Source of the DNA: Macrobrachium rosenbergii
Lineage: Eukaryota; Arthropoda; Malacostraca; Decapoda; Palaemonidae
Assembly (NCBI RefSeq): GCF_040412425.1
Contig: NC_089766.1
Coordinates: 20,046,575-20,110,574, forward strand
Direction: 5' to 3'
Length of the DNA stretch: 64,000 bases
Position numbers and translations under genes: made by a program. Of the stretch, positions 1 through 17,875 are shown one piece after another. Every line of letters begins with the position of its first letter. The first letter of the stretch is position 1. The notes under the pieces were generated by a model. That model saw nothing but the letters and a program-made list of their open reading frames with translations. It ran no database searches and was not told where the DNA came from.

Positions 1-400
1 ATCCTTCCTCTTATCAACTACTGCATTCAACCCTTCATACATAGCAATTAGTCCAGCAGTAGTACTTGAACAGTTATCCTCTACTCTCTTCGAAATAATT
101 TCATCAACACTAATTCCATCAAGGAAGTATTCCCGAATTACAATGCCACACCCCACTCTAACTCCATTAACAGAGCCATCACAATATATATAAACACAGT
201 TAGTCCGTGGTAATGAATTTATTATAGAAAGAAATGACTGTTTCAGTTCATGGGCATTACATTGATGTTTCTTTGCGCCTAGCTTACAGATATTAACATT
301 AAGTCTACAAGTTAACGAAGGTTTAACATTTACAGTAGTAGGTGTTTTAACACAGTACCCAAACAACCGATATTTCACTAGTGTTTTACACAACTTTCTC
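1..400 (-). pseudogene. LINE ORF2, partial RNase H domain, truncated by the window edge
   Basis: Minus-strand translation gives YCDGSVNGVRVGCGIVI at about 190-135, the first RNase H strand with its catalytic Asp, and SSTTAGLIAMYEGL at about 90-45, the helix that normally carries a catalytic Glu (usually TAEL). Here the codon at that place reads GGA (Gly), one base from GAA. The frame differs from that of the reverse transcriptase, so a third frameshift lies near 410-480. No ATG, so it is not a free-standing gene. The rest of the domain lies outside the window. Confidence 0.7.
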
Positions 401-406
401 ACGTAA

Positions 407-1879
407 TTATTGATTTGAATAGGGCGGCACCATTACCACAGACCTTATCAACAGCCATTTTAAGACTTCTGTCGCCCTCCTGATCAAACGTATCATTGCC
501 ACAGCAGCCAACTCATGTATTCTGTCAGAAATTGTCGGAAGGTTCAACTCTAACCTCATAACTTCTATGCGGGTACTTCTCGGACATCCTAATATAATTC
601 TCATAGCTTTGTTCTGCAAAACCTCGAAGGGTTTTAACTCATTCTCGGCATACAAAATTAACATTGGCGCAGCATAGTCTATAACCGCTCGTACAATACT
701 TATGTAGACCATTCTTAACACCGAAATTCCGGCCCCATTACCTTTATTAGCAAGAACACGTAGTGGATTCAACCTAGCAGTACAAATAGTTTTCAGATGG
801 TCAATTTCATCATTAGATCTGTTAAAGCCAATAAACATGCCTAAATATTTATATGACTGCACTTTTTCTAATTTTATTCCATTAAGCTGAAGGTCACACC
901 CACTCATTCCCCTAGACTGAAATTTACTTTTATTTTCATTTATAACCAGCCCCATATGCATACACAAGTTCTGCAACTCAGCCAGTGCCAGTCTCAGTTT
1001 ATTTTCATCGTTGCACTGCAGCACAATGTCATCTGCATAAACAATAATTTGAATGTTTCTGGGGAAAGCGTGCCTAGCAATCTTGTCCATCAACACATTG
1101 AAAAGCATAGGGCTGAGTACCCCCCCTTGTGGAGTACCCAAATCCATGTTCATTTCCTCAGATCGGCTACCCTGGAACCACGTCTTCGCTTTCCTATCAC
1201 TGAGGTAACTATCCAACCACTTCAATAATTTTCCTTTTACACCTTTACCGACCAATTCCTCAAGTATGACATCAGCATTTGCCCTATCAAAGGCACCTTT
1301 CAGATCCACAAACGCTCTATATTTGGCGTCAGCATTACTCAGTACCTTAATAACACAGTCTGATGTACTTTTTCCTTTCAAAAAGCCATACAAATTATGA
1401 GACAACTGATCATCTATTACAAATATCAATCTATTTAATATTAATCTCTCCATCATTTTACACATACATGAAGTGAGGGAAATCGGTCTGAAATCCCCAT
1501 TACCTTTGGGCACTGGAATGATTAGGGCAATTTTCCATTTAATGGGAAGTCTACCATTCACGTAAGATAAATTAAATAAATCCAACAACGGACTATTTTC
1601 CATCGATATCAAACAATTCAGTACCTTATATGTTATGCCATCCTCGCCTGGAGCTGTAGACTTCCCTTTTTTGACGGCACACAACAACTCGTCTTTAGTA
1701 AAAGGCACATCAGCTTCATCATTCATAACAGACTGCATCATCACAAGTCGCCCTCTCTTTGTTCTCCTGTTACGCAAACAAGCTTGCACATTATTAGGTA
1801 ATTTATCAAAGCTTGACGATGCAGCCCATTTACTCATCAATTCATCAGCCTTACCTTTGGGATTCGGATGACAAATCAC
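407..1879 (-). pseudogene. LINE ORF2, reverse transcriptase domain
   Basis: A 490-residue open segment with non-LTR reverse transcriptase motifs in order: PGEDGITYK, FRPISLTSC, GFLKGKST, AFVDLKGAFDR, GTPQGGVLSPMLFN and the catalytic VYADDIV at about residues 280-283, followed by a thumb region (SYKYLGMFIG). All catalytic aspartates are present, so the domain itself looks intact. The apparent start at 1879 is only where the frame opens after a frameshift; the real protein begins at 2993. The frame closes at 407 and RNase H follows in another frame. The enzyme copies its own RNA at the nicked target. Confidence 0.93.
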
Positions 1880-2021
1880 TTTCCTTTAATACCTCTTACT
1901 TTATTGACTTCATTCCACACCCCACCTAATGACTTAGTAAAGGATACCATCTCTAAAAATTTATTCCAATGTTTACCTCTTATATTTTTCCTCATTTCTG
2001 TCGTGCAATCTGCTATTTGCA

Positions 2022-2993
2022 TCATAATTTCTTTAGACTTCTGATCACTAGGATTTTGCTCCATTTACTTTGCGTTTTTCTCAATAAACTGCACCATCCT
2101 TTAACAACCTTGTCATCAACATATCGTGACTTAGGTCTACTACACTGATTAAGTTCAGGTTTCTTTGGCCTGTCTAAAATCTTATCAACAACATTCATTA
2201 AATCCTCATAAAACTTATTTTCATCATTGCCATGTCCATTGTTACTTTTATAATCGTTATACCATTCTCTGACCTTTTGCTTAAAGTCATCAGTTCTATC
2301 ATTCTTTAAGTGGTATATTTTCCTGTTTGTGTCATATACAATCTTCCCAATATTCAAAGAAACATGAATAGCAAAATGATCACTAAGCAGATCCCTGACG
2401 ATCTTTGCACAGCCTTCATATGATACCATATTGAATAAAATTGCATAATCAATCCTCCCACCTCGAACATGTGTAGGCTCATTATTTCCCAATACTTTAA
2501 CATCATCCAAAGAATTCAATATATTATACAAAATTCGGCCATTCCTATTTGCAGTTCCAGTAGTTCCCAAATTAGGATGACGAGCATTCATGTCCCCAAA
2601 TAACAGACATTTATCTGTAAAAATACAATCTGGCATATCGTCAATGTCAAGTTTATCTGCATGAATATACACATTAACAATACAAATTTCTATATCTTTC
2701 AAGTTCACCTTTACACAAAGACACTCAGTACCATTAATTTTTAGTGCCCTAACAAAAGTAGCAGGAATACTATTCTTAATCAGTGTTACCAAACCCCTAG
2801 TATTATTAGTACAATCCGCACATAATTCAAATGCCTGATATCCGGATAATTGGAAATTAGTAGCTCTGACACCTGTTTCTTGCAAAACAAGCACATCAGG
2901 ATTGTTATCAAGTACATAAGAATGTACATCAGTAGATCTTTTCATCAAACTATTAACATTCCAGGATACACATGTCAGAATTTCTTTATCCAT
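2022..2993 (-). pseudogene. LINE ORF2, N-terminal endonuclease domain
   Basis: This part of ORF2 is an APE-type (exonuclease/endonuclease/phosphatase) domain, which nicks the target DNA to prime reverse transcription. Visible motifs are WNVNSL near residue 10, QET near residue 40, GDMNARH at about residues 133-139, RIDYA near residue 180 and SDHFAI at about 203-208; the catalytic Asn, Glu, Asp and His are all present. The ATG overlaps the end of ORF1 by 8 bases. The reading frame is lost near 2050; the protein continues in a second frame from 2064 to 1876, a linker of about 60 residues, and then in a third frame as the reverse transcriptase. These two shifts separate the endonuclease from the polymerase. 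Confidence 0.9.
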
Positions 2994-4545
2994 CGTTACA
3001 TATTTTATCCTTAAATTCCTTTGCCGACCTCAAGATATTGGTTCTGACATTATCTTTTGGGTTCATTGTATACTCAATAACAGAATCTAATAATTCATTA
3101 ATACTTTTGACTAGACTGTTCCAATCCTCTTTCCTTCCTTGCACAGAAGATACACCATCACTACTTTGACATTGATCTGAGAGAGATTTTACCGGCCTAG
3201 ACTCACACACAACATTATTTTCAGGACTGTTACCTTCTGCACAACCAACGAACTTTTTCATTCCGCTTTTTGAAACCGCATCACGGTCATTTGTATCACT
3301 TGTTTTACAGCAATTTATGTTAGCAATTTGAGTCTGTAAATTCAAAACTAGATTTTGAAGTCTTTCTATTGCCTGGCAAAGCGAGTTTATTACATCAGGA
3401 TCAACTTTACCATTAGTTATCACACCATCCGTTTCTTCTCGCTGTCTCTGTATCTCAGCTCTTCGTTCCCAGACGTTAACAACCGGGGCGCTAATTTGAT
3501 TGTTTGGCGCCTGATTTCCTGCTGCTGCCAACTCTGTTATTTGAAACTTTCCAACACGCGGCCTCTTCTTACACACCCAAGACCTAGCATTGTGTTCCTC
3601 TCCGCAATTACAACATTTTGGAGTGATTTTTATGTTATTTTTTATCTTATCCGCACATTCCTGTGAATCATGACACTTGCTTCAGAATCTGCATCTAAAA
3701 CTATTTTGACACTTGAAAGCCATGTGTCCCCATTTACTACACTTATAACACAGTTTTGGATTTTCATTATATAGTGCGACCTTTCTGTAACCAATACATG
3801 GCACAAACACTCTTTCTGGGATCTCGCCCTTTATTAAAGCAATAACCTGCGGTTTTGGGTTGTCTTTCCCTTTATAGTTGACTGCTTGACGCTTTACCCA
3901 AACCATGCGACCATCAACTAGTAACTCCTCTGGATCCATGTACACTGGATAGTCAAAAACTATGATCTTAGAGTACTTTTCACCGTCCTTAGGGATCTCA
4001 AGAACTATATTCTCAAAGCCAACTGTACTGAGAAATTCAACTGCAGTATGATCTTTAACAGTAATATAAGGTCTGTTCCTACCTTCTTTAAAAAGCACTT
4101 CAAATTCCCGATAAGATTTGGTTAACCTGAGAGCCCATTGGAGTTTGCCATGGTAATCCAACTCAACGGTGTTAGGAAAGTATAGCCTTTTCCTTCCACC
4201 CCCGTGGTTCGCCTCTTCTATCTCTTCATTGCTATTCCTCCTATTGCTTTCACCATCTTCAATCCGTTGATCATGTGTAGCCAGACACTCTTTAACAACT
4301 ATCCTTTGTCGTTTATTATCCAACGAATTTCCACTTTCTTCGTCAACAAATTCCGTGATTATTGCACCGATATCCTGAACTTTCTCTTTCTTCTCATTCT
4401 TCTTTTTCCTTTTCTTTCTAGCTCGTTGATGTTTGTCAGAATCTCCGCCGTTTTCGCTGCTAGATACTTCTAAATCCATACAGACACTTGTTACTTCCAC
4501 ATGTCCAAGGCGTGTCTTGACCCAGGGTCCGGTGCTGAGAATCAA
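2986..4545 (-). pseudogene. LINE ORF1, gag-like RNA-binding protein with zinc knuckles, one internal stop
   Basis: ORF1 of non-LTR elements binds the element RNA and forms the particle with ORF2. The first part (4545-3682) begins with a lysine/arginine-rich acidic-basic stretch, then a fold-like middle region, then a CCHC knuckle (CYKCSKWGHMAFKC). It ends at a TGA at 3682-3684. The same frame stays open on the far side of that TGA and continues to 2986, with further Cys/His pairs (CHDSQEC, CCNCGEEHNARSWVC) and then a helical tail. So this is one gene broken by a single stop, which falls where a knuckle cysteine is expected (TGT/TGC to TGA is the simplest reading; inferred). Start choice is uncertain: ATG at 4545 or the internal ATG at 4479, which precedes the charged region. 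Confidence 0.85.
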
Positions 4546-4689
4546 ACAAGGGAATAGACGAAGCAGCGATCAAGAGAACCTTCCTTCACGAAAGCTCAGA
4601 GCCTCCTATAAAAATAAGGTGAAAAGTAAACAAACTACCAATCACAAAGTAAAATATTTAACGACCCAATTGTGTACCTACTGTGAAAT

Positions 4690-5033
4690 TACATGATAGC
4701 TAGTTGAATACCAGACGAGTTGTTGTTCAATTCCGGTTTCATTTTTTTAATAACCAGCGACTCTAAAATCAAAATGTCCAGTCTGTTTGAACAAAAAGAC
4801 AGTGCCTGAAAATCCAGGTCAGTTTTATATATTTGGTTAGTATTTTTGCTGAAGATTTATTGTCACAATTCATTTTATTGTAATTTCATTGGTTCTCATC
4901 CTTGTCGGTTTTTCAGCCTGATGATGAGGTTTTATACCTCGAAAGCTCGCGTACTAAAGAATGTTCTTCCTGGTCTTGGCAATATTATTCATCATTAAGC
5001 TAAGATTTCCAAGTAGCCACCCAATTACCGAAT
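4690..5033 (+). repeat. Possible retroelement 3' tail with CTGATGA/CGAAAG hairpin motif
   Basis: Between the LINE and the first (TA)n tract there is no gene. At 4921-4954 the plus strand reads CTGATGA, a hairpin (GAGG, seven-base loop, CCTC) and CGAAAG. A similar layout occurs in PLE-type tails at 32.1 kb and in the foldback at 61.8 kb. It may be a Penelope-like tail ending in (TA)n, but no coding sequence is left to prove that. Confidence 0.3.
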
Positions 5034-9805
<4,772 letters not shown>

Positions 9806-10660
9806 CAAAAAAAAAAAAAAAAAAAAAACCTCTGCATTGAAAGAATATTGTAGACTTGAACTGACTATCTCACTCTAGTGGCATGTTAACCAAAAATACC
9901 CTTCTCAACATTATTAATCGATGCAAGTAAATCGGCGTTGCAAAGGATAAAGTAATCGACAACCTCATCCTGGGCAACAACCGCAGGAAAACCAAGTCCC
10001 ATAGTGTCTGCTGCAGTGCAAAATCAGCGTCAAAATCAACGTCTATCGTAACTTTCTCAACAAGATGAACCCATTATTCGTCTCTTCACGGGGAGTGACA
10101 TTTTACAGGAAACATTTGGACAACAAAATCGTTGTCAGTTTTGAGCTCTGAACATTTGGGGCTTGCCATCTGAGTTTGTTAGCCTCCACCAGGGGAAGAA
10201 GATGAAGGGCGCGACTTCACACGTCGCTAGCTAGGTACGGAGTGTCGTGTTTTCCCCGAGTCCAAAGGGCTCCCTTGTTTCGCTTGCTTCCAATCTCCGG
10301 GCATCAGTCATCTGCAAAAAAGTCACACAGCCAGCAAAAGAGGGTATGGAAAATAGGTCTTATGGTTAGGGACTCAGGGTTAACCTCCTAGTCTACCTTA
10401 CAGCCTGGTTTCGTCCCTATGCACTAACGGACTAGCCACATATACAAATCACGTGATGGGGGCAAAGTGGGAAAGCTAAAGTGTGTCATTGTTTTACCCC
10501 AGGTCAAGTGACGTGGGGGGGGGTTTCTCAGGCCTATGTGAGTTCAAATTCTGGGCAAACATCTTCATTCCAGCCACTAAATCTAGCCTAGAAGTTTACT
10601 GAGAAGCGCTTTTGTTCAGAAATTTCGATTTCTTATCTGGCGGATTAAGAGGGATGAATT
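9806..10660. other. Non-coding stretch beginning with a 23-base A tract
   Basis: Poly-A at 9809-9829, then no supportable gene. The A tract could be the tail of an old retroposed sequence, but no target duplication or source body was recognised. Confidence 0.4.
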
Positions 10661-10661
10661 A

Positions 10662-10858
<197 letters not shown>

Positions 10859-10868
10859 ACATATTTAC

Positions 10869-11092
10869 GACTATTTATCACATCACCATGATTCATATAC
10901 AATCATTGTTGAAACGTATCAATATTTAATTTGGCATCTGATCTCAAAATAATATATTTTCATATATGTTGCAAAGGGGAATTTTTAGTTGATAATAAGT
11001 CACCGTCCCGTAATAGTTGACCCACGGGACGGTGGATTTATTATCAACTAAAATTCCCCTTCGGTTAAAGCATATATGAAAATATATTATTT
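10869..11092. repeat. Foldback element, copy 2, tRNA-like core deleted
   Basis: Shares with copy 1 the left flank (10869-10905) and the arm sequence (aatatattttcatatatgtt, ggggaatttttag, gataataagt, caccgtcccg). Arms run at about 10946-11012 and 11021-11092. Where copy 1 has a 60-base tRNA-like core, this copy has only a few bases, so it is a simple hairpin. The arms have their own differences from copy 1 (for example gttgataa against ggtgataa), changed in both arms, so each copy has kept its symmetry. Confidence 0.8.
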
Positions 11093-11135
11093 GGCAAAGA
11101 ATTGTTTTAAAGGAGTTGTTGTCAGTTGATTAAGA

Positions 11136-11137
11136 TA

Positions 11138-11215
<78 letters not shown>

Positions 11216-11238
11216 TATATACAAATATGTTACATATG

Positions 11239-11272
<34 letters not shown>

Positions 11273-11321
11273 ATATATATGCTGGAATGACGTAATTTTA
11301 TATCTAGAAGCTTATATATTG

Positions 11322-11370
<49 letters not shown>

Positions 11371-11429
11371 TATATATATATAAATATTTAATGACGTATA
11401 TAATTGTTTATATATATGGAATATATAAA

Positions 11430-11489
<60 letters not shown>

Positions 11490-11541
11490 GTATATATATA
11501 TAATATATATTTATATATCATATATATATATTAATATTTAG

Positions 11542-11570
<29 letters not shown>
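11136..11570. repeat. Interrupted (TA)n region
   Basis: TA runs broken by short non-TA inserts (11278-11325, 11378-11435). Borders the tandem array to the right. Confidence 0.95.
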
Positions 11571-11572
<2 letters not shown>

Positions 11573-11597
11573 ACGAGCAACTGGTAAAAATTACCTG

Positions 11598-13816
<2,219 letters not shown>

Positions 13817-13849
13817 CATTATCACATACACAATTGTTCTGTGCATTAG

Positions 13850-14505
13850 TAGAATTACTAAAAGGACCTCATTCAAACTGGATGGTATCTAATGGAGTTT
13901 TTATTCAAAAAGTTACAAGCTTTCTTGGACAAACAGTCCACATTATCAAGTATCCGTACAATGAGCAGACGCGTTAAACGTAGTCCGGCTGTATTTATAT
14001 CTGTGTGCTGGGTACTTTTAATCCTATAATCGCCTAGCTCTTCCTGTGTGACCTCCACCCCCTCTTGACCTTGGTCTTTCTCTGATCCCTCCTCCCAGGT
14101 GACCGTTTTCCGTGCGTTCTCTTACGTTTTTTCTTCGTTTCCTTGCTACTGTGGAGTATACGATTTTTCTAGATATGCTGTCTTCAAAGCCGGTTTCTGG
14201 TGTTCCTTGTCATCGTGTTGTTGGCGCAAGTTATGAAGGCGTTCTCTCAACCAGTCTAGATGTTTTGTTGGTGTTCCTGTACAGAAAACTCATATTTTCC
14301 CAGTCTATTCTGTGATCATTTTCCCAACAGTGTTTGACAACTGCTGACGTCTGATTATAATGCCTTATGTTCTGCATATGTTGTTTGCTTCGCTTATTGT
14401 ACGGATACTTGATAATGTGGACTGTTTGTCCAAGAAAAACTTGTAACTTTTTGAATAAAAACTCCATTAGATACCATCCAGTTTGAATGAGGTCCTTTAA
14501 GTAAT
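13850..14505 (-). mobile_element. Penelope-like element 3' fragment with terminal inverted repeats
   Basis: Outer parts 13855-13972 and 14390-14503 are inverted copies of each other (for example aaaggacctcattcaaactg against its complement at 14477-14497). The interior on the minus strand encodes the end of a PLE GIY-YIG endonuclease (14231-14400). PLEs commonly carry an inverted partial copy of their 3' region at the truncated 5' end, which explains the arms. Bounded on both sides by (TA)n (13815 and 14504), the same setting as the foldback elements. Confidence 0.75.
14231..14467 (-). pseudogene. PLE GIY-YIG endonuclease C-terminal fragment
   Basis: The minus-strand frame contains KQHMQNIRHYNQTSAVVKHC and then WENDHRIDWEN, matching the second half of PLE GIY-YIG domains, where a His-rich helix is followed by (C/M)(W/S)E-x-x-H-x-I-x-W. 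The GIY-YIG core and the reverse transcriptase are missing. The first 25 residues of the frame are the inverted terminal copy, not protein. A remnant, not a gene. Confidence 0.7.
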
Positions 14506-14542
14506 ATATATATATATATTGTATATATATATATATAAAACA

Positions 14543-14602
<60 letters not shown>
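14504..14602. repeat. Interrupted (TA)n tract
   Basis: TA runs split by tgta and aaaacaaacaa. Follows the PLE fragment directly. Confidence 0.95.
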
Positions 14603-14604
<2 letters not shown>

Positions 14605-16283
14605 TAACTAAATTGTTGTTTCGTTACAACAATTACAAAGGTTCTTACCACATATAAGAAATCAGAACCTCAAGGAAATAGCCTTATGTGCTTGACCACT
14701 CGTGGAACAATCAACTGAATAAAAATTACTCAGAAAGGGGTAAAAATACGATTAACTCTATATTAAATGTTTATTACAAGACTCAAGGTCACTGAAAAGT
14801 CTGGTTAAAGAAGATAACACATTCACTGCACAAAAATTTGCTAACATAACTATCACACAAGGGAAGAGAACAATTCACACACAATGGCAGGGTAATTGAA
14901 GAGAAAGATAGAGGAGAACCTAAATTTAATTAACAACCTTAAACCTAACTAACAAAAATTATATACATCCAAATATGAATATTTACACTGGCAAGTTAAT
15001 TGTTTTAAAAGCAGCAGAACACAGGATCTTGGCCGTGCAACTGTCCCAAGGCCGTAGGTCAACACAAGACAATTGCTGGCTAGATGGGCTGACCCGCGTC
15101 AGCAACTTCCTTAATGAATAATAAGTTCAAAGTTCAATCCTTACCAGCAACATGAGAGTCACTAGGCATTATGACGGCTCTGAGGAGACAGTGCAGCACT
15201 GGAGGCAGTAACACAAGTAGGAGGCAGTGCAGCACTGGATGCAGTAGCACATTTAGGAGGCAGTAGCACATCTAGGAGGCAGTAGCACAGGTAGAAAGGC
15301 AAGAAATGCCACTAGGACTGGCACACGTAGTCGTTACTCTGACAACAGCAGAGGTGTGTCACACACACACACACACACACGCACACACACACAGAAGGAT
15401 CCCTGCAGACTCAATAATCCACCACAGATCTGGACGAGTAAGAGGAGCTGGGACCATGGTCAACCAGGCAGTTTAGGTGGGATCCCTGAGAGACTGTAAA
15501 ATTCCACCAGAAAACACTGCTTGATGAACTGCCTCCCAGCGTAGAGAGAGAGCAAAAGCTGTCCTTTATGGTGATTTAAGAGCCGAAGACACTGTCTTCC
15601 AAAGACCCCGCTATGGTAGAAGTAAACAAATGTGTCTCCAACAACGACCCGTCAAACTGCTTAACACTCCAGCAACCATACAAACAATTGTACATGAAAA
15701 AAAGAAAACAAACAACCCATGGGCGGAGTACCAACAACACAAAGCAACAAGGTAAATAATAAAAAGTTAACTAAATTTTCGTGACCGAAACAAAAACCTT
15801 CAAAGCTACGTTAATTTAAAAGAAAAATAAAAAAGAGAAAAGGTAACAATGATTAACTGGACATGATTATGACAGTATATAGTGAACAAAATATATAATA
15901 TATATATATATATATTTATAACTATAACATTATGCCCCTATATATAACCCGCATATATATATATATATATATAATATATATATATATATATACCTATAAA
16001 TTATATATATATATATATATTTTAGGGAAATTTTCAGACATCATATTTGCAAAGCAAATATTGTTTTCATTTGCTCGTTACTTGTTTTAACATAGTTTGT
16101 ATAAGCTCGAGTTTGTAGGTTCAGTGCCTTATGTTCTGCTGTGGGTATGCGTCAATACTTTTTACTTTATTTTATAGAATGACTTTGTATCACTCTTGTC
16201 TTTCTGGTTAATTCTAGTGGAGCGGGAACTATAAACAGTTTTAAATCATCCATGGACTGATACATGAATACTTCAAGTATTAC
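14603..16283. other. Non-coding stretch, unidentified
   Basis: No open frame of note. An irregular repeat of about 20 bases (gaggcagtagcacatctag and variants) runs at 15200-15300, a (CA)n at 15358-15390, and broken TA tracts at 15892-16021. The even, A-rich composition of 14700-15850 might be the untranslated part or LTR of a retroelement, but nothing confirms it. Confidence 0.4.
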
Positions 16284-16592
16284 AGAAATCTTGCTAAAGC
16301 CATTAGTCGTGATTTCAGTATACTCTGGAATCTCTCTAAGGTCATTGATCATGATTCCAGTCTATTTTGGAATCTTGCCAAAGTCTTTACTCTTGATTCC
16401 ATTCTAGGAGGGAATCTCGCTAAGGTCATTAGTCCTGATTCCAGCCTACCCAGGAATCTCGCAAATGTCATTAGCCATGATTAGAGTCTATCCTGGAATC
16501 TATAAAGTCATTGGTCATGATTACGGTCTATTCTGGAATCTCGTCAAAGCCATTAGTTATGATTCCAGCCTATCCTGGAATCTCGCAAAAAG
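16284..16592 (+). repeat. 42-bp minisatellite, about 7 copies
   Basis: Units start at GGAATCTC and have the plan GGAATCTCGCTAAGGTCATT then AGTCATGATTCCAGTCTATCCT. Period 42, one copy of 40. Each unit holds GGAATC and its complement GATTCC, so single units can fold. Copies have diverged by about 10-25 per cent. Confidence 0.88.
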
Positions 16593-16874
16593 AAGGCTCG
16601 AGAATCTAAATGGGGGAGATTTCTGTTACAAATGTCGCATGTTTCTAGTTTCATGAGTGCATCTTGGTTTATAGTTCATCTTGTACACATTCATCGGTTT
16701 TCCTCTTCACTCTGTTTCAAAAATACATTTTGTTTATAACTGGTAACAAAAATTCAGTATTTTCATAATATAACTGTTCAGGACTAATAAAAGAAACGCC
16801 CTACTATTCGATGAAAACAAATGTTTTCAGTTATCTCTTCCGTGGCTCCTTTCGACAACGCTCTCTCTCGTTCA

Positions 16875-16881
16875 CCCCCAC

Positions 16882-16923
<42 letters not shown>

Positions 16924-16937
16924 GTGCGTGTGTGTGC
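16875..16937. repeat. (CT)n microsatellite
   Basis: CT run with a TG-rich end; the arginine-glutamate frames on the other strand are artefacts. Confidence 0.95.
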
Positions 16938-17590
16938 TTCATCTCTGCCTGTGCTTGATGAGTGTCTCTGATACATCCATTGATTTGCATGCATTGGACG
17001 CAATGGAATATTTTCAAAATTTATGGTTGTGAAGGATACATAAATGAGCCCCAATGATGAATAATTCGTCCATGATGATTCATTTGAATCTGCGGAAAAT
17101 ATATGTACGTGGAATAAGATACAAATGCATCCGTAGATAAGTCATTCAAGTGATCCACGTGAGTGAAATTTAATGTTTTAAATTTCTTAATTGATGTTCA
17201 CGAGAACATGCTGAGTGACGGTCATTTTCCTTTGCTTCGCCAACACCTTACAAGATGATGTTTGCAATGTCTGACTTTTGCTGTGGTGTGAAACACTTCC
17301 AGGCTATTTACCTCAAGGCTGTATTCCCTATTTAGGTAACTTTTATTTTGCACATATTTTATGGATGCAAAAGTTAGACGAGAGTGTCATTGTCGTTTCA
17401 CATCGTAGCCGTGAGTTTCGAGTTTTAGGGAATTTCTGTTACGGTCAGGGTAAATCTTGAGCCGTCCAATCGATAGGAGTCAGGCATTTATAAAGCAAAG
17501 AATTTTACTCTTAGGAAACTTCAGATGCAATGGCTGATTTTGTTTGTCAAGATGAAATAGACCGATCCGAGTTTTAGCTTCGCATTTGGT

Positions 17591-17592
<2 letters not shown>

Positions 17593-17660
<68 letters not shown>
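17593..17660. repeat. (CT)n microsatellite
   Basis: About 33 uninterrupted CT units. Confidence 0.97.
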
Positions 17661-17662
<2 letters not shown>

Positions 17663-17875
17663 CATGTGTAAAGAGAAACACCTTCATAGATAACCATCTG
17701 TGTTCTAAGTTTCGATGATTTCATTATTTGCTGATACCTTATTTCTATCAGCTGTGTGATCCACAGTATAATAACAGTTCTCAACAGAACCTAACCTATG
17801 CTGTATATATATGGATATTGATTTATGCACATTTATACTGAAGCGCAGAGTAGTAAAAACAGATAGATAGATCAT

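Larger units (their letters stand above)
1..4560 (-). mobile_element. Non-LTR retrotransposon (LINE), jockey/I/R1 superfamily, 3' end outside window
   Basis: Reading on the minus strand, the order is a charged N-terminal region and CCHC zinc knuckles (ORF1), then an apurinic-type endonuclease, a reverse transcriptase with YADD, and a start of RNase H (ORF2). That order plus RNase H is typical of the jockey/I/R1/LOA superfamily; I cannot fix the clade. ORF1 and ORF2 overlap by 8 bases (2986-2993), a usual LINE arrangement. The copy is inactive as assembled: one in-frame TGA in ORF1 and three frame changes in ORF2. The 3' end and poly-A or repeat tail lie beyond base 1. The 5' boundary is not visible; 4546-4740 may be 5' UTR. 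Confidence 0.93.

Noticed and set aside
9806..9831. Poly-A as the tail of a processed pseudogene or SINE
   Set aside because: No body, pol III boxes or target duplication found next to it.
16284..16592. CRISPR-like array
   Set aside because: Head-to-tail units without spacers in a eukaryotic genome; likewise the 19-bp repeat at 22053 and the 35-bp repeat at 37580.
16784..17784. Arg-Glu and Ser-Leu repeat frames
   Set aside because: By-products of (GA/CT)n microsatellites; also at 32.1, 36.1, 49.2-49.8, 52.3, 58.4-58.9 and 61.1 kb.
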